From NCBI GenBank assembly GCA_030640865.1, contig DAOWIP010000512.1, positions 1-17,071 of the forward strand: a DNA stretch of 17,071 nucleotides, written 5' to 3'. Positions 7,274 to 12,969 of this stretch are shown here, piece after piece (position 1 is the first letter of the stretch; each line of letters opens with the position of its first letter). The notes under the pieces were generated by a model. That model did no database searches and was not told the DNA's origin. It saw only the letters and a program-made list of their open reading frames with translations. Both the position numbers and the translations under genes were made by a program. Origin of the DNA: Sedimentisphaerales bacterium (GTDB taxonomy: Bacteria > Planctomycetota > Phycisphaerae > Sedimentisphaerales > SM23-30).

Positions 7274-7345
7274 TTTGTAGGGCGGGCCATGCCCGCCATT
7301 TGGGATTGCTTTTGTTGGGTGGCATGCTTTACGCGTAGCTTATGC
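7274..7345. repeat. Composite repeat, copy A (REP hairpin plus 29-bp element)
   Basis: TTTGTAG, a GGCGGGC/GCCCGCC hairpin and CATTT are followed after a short spacer by a 29-bp sequence (7317-7345). That 29-mer is identical to 16885-16913, where it again follows a TTTGTAG hairpin in the same order. It sits between the glycosyltransferase and propeller genes. Confidence 0.75.
7277..7297 (+). repeat. REP-like GTAG hairpin, copy 2
   Basis: GTAG (7277-7280) is followed directly by a 7-bp GGCGGGC/GCCCGCC stem with a CAT loop. Same family as 2278, 9985 and 16851. Confidence 0.7.
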
Positions 7346-7369
7346 AAAGCATAAGTAAGCTTAAGCATG
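7323..7369. repeat. Nested hairpin at the 29-bp element
   Basis: The outer stem CATGCTT (7323-7329) pairs with AAGCATG (7363-7369). The inner stem CTTATGC (7339-7345) pairs with GCATAAG (7349-7355) around AAA. In the glycosyltransferase-propeller mRNA it would lie about 45-90 nt past the upstream stop and could act as a processing or stability element. Confidence 0.5.
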
Positions 7370-7411
7370 GTTTCCTGGCCTCTCTTGCCTTGAATCATTA
7401 AATCTCAAATC

Positions 7412-9346
7412 TTAAATTCTTCTCATCAGATCGAAGATATAGCACGGCGTATTGCGACGGTTACAGTAGTTTTCTTCGCCGGGCCGGGCCGTATTGTCAA
7501 AATACTCGTAGTGATATTTCTGTTTCATCAGTTTGATTATTTCCCGGCGACGTCGTTCACGCCACTCCCAGCTTGCCAGCATTTTGCTTTTGGGGTCCTG
7601 TAATAATTGAACTAATTGTTTTTGGGACAATTTCTTCAACTGTTCTTGGTAGTTCAGCGGAACTTTTGCGCCGCCGATAGACTGGTCGGCGTCTGGTATA
7701 AAATAGCGGGTAAAACGGCCGGTCTGGGCCTTCTTCTCGATTTCTGGTATCGTCTGGGCAACAATCATATCCCGGTCGAGGTACCACGCGTACTCTGGCC
7801 GATAGAAGGAGCCTTTAGCGGGGTGTTGTTTGATGACGAAGTCTTTAAAGGTTAATAGTGCTTTATCGGGCGGTATCTGTCGGTTCAGTTCCTGGAATAG
7901 TTCAATGGTCCGTGGAGACTGCCATCTGATTTGCCGATATGCGGCAAGTCCGCGTGTGCAGAACACCACTACAATTATCACGCCGGCAATTACGCCCGCC
8001 AATGCTGCCCGGCGATGTATTTTCCTGAGAATATCCGCGATCATCATCAGCCCAAGCGACGCACTGATTGCCACAAAGGGAGCAAACGGCCTTAGCCAGT
8101 ATTGATGTTCTCTGACCAGCCCCCGGAACACAATCAGCAGTATTACGCCCGGCAGTAAAAAAAGCCATATCTGAGGAAAATCCCGCGGCAATCGCGGCTT
8201 GTCGGGCATTGTCGATGATGTTCCGTCTGTTCCGCCGCGCGGGCCGGTGCGTCTGGGCCTTCTCCCGCCAGGCGAGGCGCCTCGGAAAAACAAGACCACC
8301 CTGCCCGCGAGCAGGTATCCGCAATGTCCAATCAACAGGACCAGAACGGGCCAGGTGAAATTGCTGACTGAGTGTTTTTTAAGAGTACTGAACCATTGGC
8401 CTGCCTGGATATTGCCGCCTTCATCCTTGGTTGCTCGCCACTTATACAGATCGAATATCTTCTGTGTCTCGCCTCCATACCCGGCCCGCATCACCGCGAA
8501 GTTCATCGCCAGACTTGTCAGCGGCATCACAATCAGAATCACCAGTACCGCCGGGTGCAACTTACCCCGGCGAAACACACAGCGTAAAACGTAATGCAGC
8601 CCGAAGGTGAAGGCATAAAACAGCCCCGACCAGTTCAGTTGGACCATCAGAAAAAGGGCTATGGCAAACTCAACGAGGTGCCGGGTTTTCGGAGACGGCC
8701 CATCGCTTAGCGATTCGATCAGTATAAGATACCGCCATAATGCCCACGACGTTATCACAAACAGCCAGCCGCCGACGCCGAAATAACCCATCAGCGGAAG
8801 CAGTCCCAAAAACAGCATTGCCAGTAGGGCCGTCTTTTCTTCGAACAATTCTCGCAGTACCTTCAAAAGTATGAGCATTCCAATGACTGTGGTAATAATT
8901 CTCACTAATTGTGGCGTCCAGTCGTTGGCTCCGAAAATGGCCATTACTCCCCCCATCAGCAGAGTCGGCAACTGGGGATGATCTACATAACGTTTTGGGT
9001 TTTCGGTCGGCGGATCGCCCACTGCCCAGGTTGTAAAGCCCTTGGTATAACCTAACCCGTAATGAGCATGTGATCTGGCAGACCATGATCCGGTGGCCCT
9101 TGCCCAACTGTGCAGCCCATAGAATGGCCCGTTAAACGGCCGAAACGACAGCGGGCGCAATTCCACTACCATAACAGCTACCGTAAGTGCAATCATCGCC
9201 GTTCCGATCAGCCAATAGTACCGGCGTAACAGATCATCGAAAAACAATTTATTTTTGACCGTCCCATCGGCCCGGACGGTTTCAGGCGAAGGTTGTTTTT
9301 TTCTGAGGCTGTGCTGTTTTGCGTGTAACGCTCTACGTTTGGCCAT
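7412..9346 (-). CDS. GT-C family membrane glycosyltransferase (ArnT/PMT-like)
   Basis: Enzymes of this kind use polyprenyl-phosphate sugars to glycosylate lipids or proteins on the outer face of the cytoplasmic membrane. The 644-residue protein has a basic cytoplasmic N-terminus, about 10-12 hydrophobic helices (first at about 38-60, last at about 455-480) and a C-terminal soluble part of about 160 residues. After the first helix comes a long loop of about 70 residues ending YVDHPQLP, close to the DHPPL element of the GT39/ArnT group. A later HQYWLRPFAPFVA segment also fits. Start ATG 9346 has AAAGG 6 nt upstream and a promoter at 9393-9421. An Arg/Gly/Pro-rich loop (GRRPRRTGPRGG) interrupts the helices. 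Donor and acceptor cannot be told from sequence; the linked exported propeller is a possible acceptor or partner. Confidence 0.75.
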   Translation of the reverse strand: MAKRRALHAKQHSLRKKQPSPETVRADGTVKNKLFFDDLLRRYYWLIGTAMIALTVAVMVVELRPLSFRPFNGPFYGLHSWARATGSWSARSHAHYGLGYTKGFTTWAVGDPPTENPKRYVDHPQLPTLLMGGVMAIFGANDWTPQLVRIITTVIGMLILLKVLRELFEEKTALLAMLFLGLLPLMGYFGVGGWLFVITSWALWRYLILIESLSDGPSPKTRHLVEFAIALFLMVQLNWSGLFYAFTFGLHYVLRCVFRRGKLHPAVLVILIVMPLTSLAMNFAVMRAGYGGETQKIFDLYKWRATKDEGGNIQAGQWFSTLKKHSVSNFTWPVLVLLIGHCGYLLAGRVVLFFRGASPGGRRPRRTGPRGGTDGTSSTMPDKPRLPRDFPQIWLFLLPGVILLIVFRGLVREHQYWLRPFAPFVAISASLGLMMIADILRKIHRRAALAGVIAGVIIVVVFCTRGLAAYRQIRWQSPRTIELFQELNRQIPPDKALLTFKDFVIKQHPAKGSFYRPEYAWYLDRDMIVAQTIPEIEKKAQTGRFTRYFIPDADQSIGGAKVPLNYQEQLKKLSQKQLVQLLQDPKSKMLASWEWRERRRREIIKLMKQKYHYEYFDNTARPGEENYCNRRNTPCYIFDLMRRI

Positions 9347-9392
9347 CTGAAACCTTTCGTCATACCAAAAAAAGAGTGCTGGTCTTGGACAT

Positions 9393-9421
9393 ATGATAAT
9401 CTACGGTCGGCATGTCGTCAA
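9393..9421 (-). promoter_or_regulatory. Promoter of the glycosyltransferase-propeller unit
   Basis: On the minus strand TTGACG (9416-9421) and TATCAT (9393-9398) are 17 nt apart, each 5 of 6 to consensus. The transcript would start near 9386, about 40 nt before the ATG. Just upstream lie a tandem TGTATGGG repeat (9423-9438) and the 17-bp shared element. Confidence 0.6.
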
Positions 9422-9422
9422 G

Positions 9423-9438
9423 TGTATGGGTGTATGGG
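9423..9438 (+). repeat. Tandem 8-bp direct repeat
   Basis: TGTATGGG occurs twice without a gap, immediately upstream of the -35 of the glycosyltransferase promoter. It could be an activator site or simple slippage. Confidence 0.5.
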
Positions 9439-9451
9439 GATGTCTGCCTGT

Positions 9452-9468
9452 TTATCTATCTTAACCCC
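9452..9468 (-). promoter_or_regulatory. 17-bp element, copy facing the glycosyltransferase gene
   Basis: On the minus strand this reads GGGGTTAAGATAGATAA, identical to 1203-1219. It lies 30 nt upstream of the -35 at 9416-9421. The other face of this divergent region leads to the PH-domain gene. Confidence 0.4.
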
Positions 9469-9481
9469 CAATTGTGGAGCG

Positions 9482-9510
9482 TTGGTTTTTTTAATTGTTT
9501 ATTTTATATT
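9482..9510 (+). promoter_or_regulatory. Candidate promoter of the PH-domain gene
   Basis: TTGGTT (9482-9487) and TATATT (9505-9510) are 17 nt apart. The start would fall near 9517, leaving a very short leader of about 13 nt with no SD before the ATG at 9530. The region is AT-rich, so chance matches are likely. Confidence 0.35.
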
Positions 9511-9529
9511 TAATATTTAATATGCCTTT

Positions 9530-9979
9530 ATGGCAGTTACCAAGACCGTTAAACAAGACAAGCCCACCCATACCAACATAGACGACCTGTTGCCGGGCGA
9601 CCTGCTCAGCGATGACGAACAGGTTGTCTTTGCTGTCAAGCCATCGCTCTGGACGATCGCCTTTTTGCAATGGCTAATCCGCAGCTATGTCCTTACCGAC
9701 AATCGTGTCATTCGTATCCGCGGGGTGTTGACCATCGACATTTTCCAGTGTTCACTCGTGCGTATCCAGAACACCTTTTTAGTTTTGACACTGCCCCAGC
9801 GGCTTTTGGGCCTGGGCAGTATCGTTTTCGCCACCGCCGGCACCGGTTCTGTCGAGGCAATATGGCAGCATATCAAAAACCCTCTTAGTATTCATCAACA
9901 GCTTATCCGCGCCATCAACGCCGCCGGTAGCAAACCAATCACGCCAACAGAGGGAACCGGCGGTGATAAATCATTATAG
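9530..9979 (+). CDS. Bacterial PH-domain (YdbS/DUF304-like) protein
   Basis: The 149-residue protein matches the bacterial pleckstrin-homology fold family. The segment YVLTDNRVIRIRGVLTIDIF, then QCSLVRIQNTFLVLTLPQRLLGLGSIVFATAG and EAIWQHIKNP, is the typical series of strands and the closing helix. The domain covers about residues 22-130. In YdbS-type proteins the PH domain follows membrane helices; here only a modest hydrophobic patch (PSLWTIAFLQWLIRSY) precedes it, so membrane association is uncertain. Its biochemical role in bacteria is poorly defined. ATG 9530 has no SD. The next gene, the sheath-like fusion, starts 65 nt later on the same strand behind a REP hairpin, so the two may be co-transcribed. 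Whether this domain works with the sheath protein is speculation. Confidence 0.75.
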   Translation: MAVTKTVKQDKPTHTNIDDLLPGDLLSDDEQVVFAVKPSLWTIAFLQWLIRSYVLTDNRVIRIRGVLTIDIFQCSLVRIQNTFLVLTLPQRLLGLGSIVFATAGTGSVEAIWQHIKNPLSIHQQLIRAINAAGSKPITPTEGTGGDKSL

Positions 9980-9984
9980 CAAGC

Positions 9985-10003
9985 GTAGGCGGGCCATGCC
10001 CGC
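9985..10003 (+). repeat. REP-like GTAG hairpin, copy 3
   Basis: GTAG (9985-9988) is followed by a 6-bp GCGGGC/GCCCGC stem with a CAT loop. It lies between the PH-domain gene and the TssB-TssC fusion gene, whose strong GGAGG site is 26 nt further on. Confidence 0.7.
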
Positions 10004-10043
10004 TATTTATTCTAAAAAGGTGAACATACGGAGGCGCTAATTT

Positions 10044-11636
10044 ATGTCCACAAACTTTACCCCAGGCAATATCGAGTTCGCGTTCAGAACGTCAAAATCA
10101 GCGGCTCATCCGCAGCCGTCAGACGATACGCCGTTTCGCCTTGTTGTGATGGGCGACTTCAGCGGCCGGAGCAATCGCGGCCTGTGTGAGACTGGAGCGG
10201 CACTAACCGCACGACGGCCGATTATGGTGGATGTGGACAATTTCGACCGGCTGCCGGCCAAACTCGACGCCGAGATTCACATCCCCGTCGGTGGCGAGGA
10301 AGGATCACGAATCGCGATTCGTTTTACCGAATTAGATGATTTTCATCCGGACAGTTTGTTCGACAAGATCGATATGTTCCAAAAATTGAAGTCGCTTCGT
10401 CGGCGTCTGAAGGATTCGAGTACATTTGCCGAGGCAGCCGCGGAGGTCCGCCTCTGCTATGCCGACCAGGCAGCTATCGACCAGACCACTGACGACCAAG
10501 TCACTGACAGCAATGTAAGTACGGCTCCGGCAGAGACAAAACCGGTTCAGAAAAGCGAAGCGGATGCCGATACAATCGAACGGCTGCTGGGCAAGCCTGC
10601 CACAGCTAAACAACCAACTCACATTGCGGGGAAAATCGCTGGTGTGGACGCCCTGATCCGCGACGCCGTCAAACCTTATATTGTCCCCACTCCCGACCCG
10701 CAACAGGATGAGCTTGTCGGACAAATTGATCAGGCTGTCAGCGGTCAGATGCGCGGCATTCTGCATCATCCGGACTTTCAGCGGCTCGAATCCGCGTGGC
10801 GGACTTTGCACTTTCTCGTTAGTAATATCGAAACGGACGAGACACTCAAGCTATATGTAATTGATATAAGCAGGGAAGAATTGGCCGCCGACCTAACCGA
10901 GGCGGAGTCGCTGCCGCGGAGCGGCATATATCGCATGCTTGTCGAGCAGTCCGTGAGCGTCCCCGGCGCCGACCCCTGGGCGGCCTTTCTCGGTTGTTAC
11001 AGTTTCGATCAGACGGCTGAAGACATAACCCTACTGCAAAAATTGGCTGGTGTTGCCCGGTCAGCCGGAGCGCCGTTCCTGACCGCCGCCCATCCTCATT
11101 TCGCCGGCTGTGAATCGTTTGCCGCCACCCCCGATCCGGACAATTGGCAATGGCAGCCGGATGCCGCGACTGCTCAAAAATGGCACGAACTCCGCACCTC
11201 GCCCGAGGCGGCCTCGCTCGGTCTGACTCTGCCGCGATTCCTGCTGCGTCTGCCCTATGGACGCGACGGCGAGTCTGTTGAGCGATTCGATTTCGAGGAA
11301 CTGCCCGATAAGGCTGCTCACGAAAAGTATTTATGGGGCAATTCGGCCGTCCTTTGTGCGTATCTATTGGCCCAGGCGTTTCGCGTGTCCGGCTGGTCTC
11401 TTACAAATGCGCTACAGACCGAGGTAACAGGGTTGCCTATGTATGTGTGCGAGACCGCCGGCGAAAAACAAATTGTCCCCTGCGCGGAAAACTACTTGAC
11501 CGAGCGGGCAATGCAAAGCCTTATTGACAGCGGGCTTATCCCTATGCTGAGTGTGAAGGGCCGGAATAGCGTCCTGGTTCCGCGGTTTCAGTCCGTTGGC
11601 GAGCCGCCGAGTCGCCTCGCTGGACGCTGGCAATAA
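10044..11636 (+). CDS. TssB-TssC fused type VI sheath-like protein, lacking the TssC C-terminal domain
   Basis: TssB (VipA) and TssC (VipB) normally form the contractile sheath of the type VI secretion system as two proteins. Here one 530-residue protein has a TssB-like part (about 1-140; FRLVVMGDFSGRSNRG at 31-46, then FDRLPAKLDAEIHI), a disordered Asp/Thr/Ala-rich linker (about 141-200) and a TssC-like part (about 200-515). The TssC part shows ILHHPDFQRLESAWRTLHFL (239-258), LYVIDISREEL (270-280), LGLTLPRFLLRLPYG (392-406) and YLWGNSAVLCA (429-439). It ends just after GLIPMLSVKGRNSVLVPRF, where usual TssC proteins continue for roughly 130 residues (VipB_2 region). The start has GGAGG at 9 nt. 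No other T6SS gene is in the window. A non-secretory sheath-derived role or an unlinked T6SS are both open. Confidence 0.85.
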   Translation: MSTNFTPGNIEFAFRTSKSAAHPQPSDDTPFRLVVMGDFSGRSNRGLCETGAALTARRPIMVDVDNFDRLPAKLDAEIHIPVGGEEGSRIAIRFTELDDFHPDSLFDKIDMFQKLKSLRRRLKDSSTFAEAAAEVRLCYADQAAIDQTTDDQVTDSNVSTAPAETKPVQKSEADADTIERLLGKPATAKQPTHIAGKIAGVDALIRDAVKPYIVPTPDPQQDELVGQIDQAVSGQMRGILHHPDFQRLESAWRTLHFLVSNIETDETLKLYVIDISREELAADLTEAESLPRSGIYRMLVEQSVSVPGADPWAAFLGCYSFDQTAEDITLLQKLAGVARSAGAPFLTAAHPHFAGCESFAATPDPDNWQWQPDAATAQKWHELRTSPEAASLGLTLPRFLLRLPYGRDGESVERFDFEELPDKAAHEKYLWGNSAVLCAYLLAQAFRVSGWSLTNALQTEVTGLPMYVCETAGEKQIVPCAENYLTERAMQSLIDSGLIPMLSVKGRNSVLVPRFQSVGEPPSRLAGRWQ

Positions 11637-11683
11637 CAGCAAAATTTCGGTAGCTTGATCGTATAAGAATTTGTATTCTGAAT

Positions 11684-11739
11684 GTACCGCGGACGTCCCG
11701 TCCGCATCTCTGTTTTTGCCGGCGAGACGCCAGCGGTAC
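11684..11739. repeat. Composite palindromic repeat
   Basis: Outer arms GTACCGC (11684-11690) and GCGGTAC (11733-11739) enclose a 7-bp hairpin GCGGACG/CGTCCGC (11689-11705, sharing two bases with the arm) and a small GGCG/CGCC hairpin (11721-11731). It lies between the sheath-like gene and the Tat-exported isomerase-like gene and resembles a paired REP unit. Confidence 0.6.
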
Positions 11740-11768
11740 AAAAGTCCCGTAGGAACAAATGATAATAA

Positions 11769-11788
11769 CCCAGCGATTTATCGCTGGG
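11769..11788. repeat. Perfect 9-bp hairpin before the isomerase-like gene
   Basis: CCCAGCGAT pairs with ATCGCTGGG around TT. There is no U-tract after it on the plus strand, so it is not a standard terminator. It lies about 15 nt before the AAGGAG site of the next gene and may influence its mRNA. Confidence 0.6.
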
Positions 11789-11814
11789 AAACCTGTATAA
11801 AAGGAGATTTAACA

Positions 11815-12762
11815 ATGGTAGATACAACTCGCAGATCGTTTCTGAAACAGTCGTTAAATATCGGCGGCGCTATGTTTGCCGCGGAATTCGGCGCCCTGGA
11901 AGCCCTTGCCGGGGCCTTGCCGAGCGGTTACCGTCAGAGCGGTTCTCTTATGCGTTTCGGACTGGTTACTTACCTGTGGGGCAAAGACTGGGACCTGCCC
12001 ACCCTCATCCGTAACTGCGAAAGGGCCAAGGCGTTCGGCGTCGAACTACGGACCCAGCATGCCCATAAGGTCGAGGCCGACCTTAGCCCACAACAGCGTA
12101 AAGAAGTCAAAAAACGCTTCGATGACAGTCCCGTTGTCTTTGTGGGGCCGGGCTGTAATTTTGCCTTCCATTATCCCGACAAGGCCAGAGTGAAACAGGA
12201 AATCGAAGGTGCCAAACAATATGTCAAACTCTCCCATGACTGCGGCGGCAGCGGACTCAAAGTCAAGCCAAACGGACTGCCCAAAGGCGTGCCGGTCGAA
12301 AAAACCTGTGAGCAGATCGGTAAGTCATTGAATGTTCTTGGCCGTTATGCCGCCGATTACGGACAGGAAATACGCGTCGAAGTGCATGGCAGCGGAACCA
12401 ATGACCTGCCGATTATGAAGAAAATCTTTGATTGGGTAACCGAACGCAACGTCGGCGTATGCTGGAACTGTAACCATCAGGACCTCAAAGGCAGGGGGCT
12501 GGAGTATAACTTTAATCTCGTCAAAAACCGCCTTGCCACGACCTGTCATATCCATGCGACTAATGATAATAAGTACCATTACCCATATCAGCAGTTGATG
12601 AATCTGCTCGTCAGGATGGACTATAAAGGCTGGATGTTGATCGAGGCCCACGGCAAACCCAAAGACCCTGCCAAAGCACTGGTCGAACAGAGTGAAATAT
12701 GGACGAAAATGATCGTCGGCACCCAGAAAAAACTTAATCTGCCGCCAATAAAAATCAAGTAG
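11815..12762 (+). CDS. Tat-exported xylose-isomerase-like TIM-barrel protein
   Basis: Proteins of this superfamily (AP_endonuc_2 / sugar phosphate isomerase-epimerase) isomerise or epimerise sugars at a divalent metal. The 315-residue protein starts with a twin-arginine signal (TRRSFLK at 5-11, then a hydrophobic stretch and an Ala-rich end), so it should be folded before export. The barrel follows from about residue 46 (MRFGLVTYLW). Likely metal ligands are E189 (IRVEVHG), N220/H221 or D223 (CWNCNHQD), H245/H247 (CHIHATND) and E277 (MLIEAHG), in the order expected. ATG 11815 has AAGGAG 9 nt upstream; a longer in-frame start at 11671 lacks an SD and reads through the repeats. It lies 178 nt after the sheath-like gene and before the promoter at 12770, so it is probably transcribed on its own. 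The substrate is unknown. Confidence 0.85.
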   Translation: MVDTTRRSFLKQSLNIGGAMFAAEFGALEALAGALPSGYRQSGSLMRFGLVTYLWGKDWDLPTLIRNCERAKAFGVELRTQHAHKVEADLSPQQRKEVKKRFDDSPVVFVGPGCNFAFHYPDKARVKQEIEGAKQYVKLSHDCGGSGLKVKPNGLPKGVPVEKTCEQIGKSLNVLGRYAADYGQEIRVEVHGSGTNDLPIMKKIFDWVTERNVGVCWNCNHQDLKGRGLEYNFNLVKNRLATTCHIHATNDNKYHYPYQQLMNLLVRMDYKGWMLIEAHGKPKDPAKALVEQSEIWTKMIVGTQKKLNLPPIKIK

Positions 12763-12769
12763 AAAGACA

Positions 12770-12798
12770 TTGACACCAAAGACAAATTTCTATAGTAT
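12770..12798 (+). promoter_or_regulatory. Strong promoter of the electron-transfer operon
   Basis: TTGACA (12770-12775) and TAGTAT (12793-12798) are 17 nt apart. The -35 is perfect and the -10 matches 4 of 6. The transcript would start near 12805, giving a leader of about 165 nt before the ETF gene. Confidence 0.65.
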
Positions 12799-12847
12799 TC
12801 CATCCTTTATTCCGCCTGCTGGAGTACGCATAACCAGTGAGACAGGA

Positions 12848-12924
12848 GTTTTTTGCCGTGAGTGATTGTGATAATAATCACAAAATGGAGCCGCAGTATC
12901 GTTTATCATACACCGGCAAAAAAC
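12848..12924 (+). promoter_or_regulatory. Structured 5' leader of the ETF operon
   Basis: GTTTTTTGCCG (12848-12858) pairs perfectly with CGGCAAAAAAC (12914-12924), 11 bp. Inside lies a second perfect 7-bp hairpin TTGTGAT/ATCACAA (12866-12872 with 12877-12883) with an AATA loop. I do not recognise a known riboswitch class. The outer stem would occlude the spacer after the AGGAG at 12844-12848, so it could control the small ORF at 12858. Confidence 0.5.
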
Positions 12925-12950
12925 AGGTGATAACAGGATTTTTGCGATAA
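12858..12950 (+). CDS. Possible 30-codon leader ORF
   Basis: A GTG at 12858 lies 9 nt after AGGAG (12844-12848) and opens a frame of 30 codons ending TAA at 12948-12950, 19 nt before the ETF start. The encoded peptide begins MSDCDNNHKMEPQYRL and ends GKKQVITGFLR; I recognise no family. The SD, the spacing and its position just after a strong promoter favour translation. It overlaps the leader's inverted repeat, so translation and folding would exclude each other. It could equally be chance. Confidence 0.25.
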   Translation: MSDCDNNHKMEPQYRLSYTGKKQVITGFLR

Positions 12951-12969
12951 TGCTGAAGGGCATAATATT

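Noticed and set aside
7216..7398. N-terminal extension of the PQQ-propeller protein to an earlier ATG
   Set aside because: It would translate the composite repeat and place 61 residues before a clear signal peptide; ATG 7215 has its own AGGAG.
11671..11814. Longer start for the Tat-exported protein
   Set aside because: The extension has no ribosome site, covers two palindromic repeats and would bury the twin-arginine signal.
12841..12969. Known riboswitch in the ETF leader
   Set aside because: I could not match it to conserved cores I know, such as those for cobalamin, TPP, SAM, glycine or c-di-GMP.
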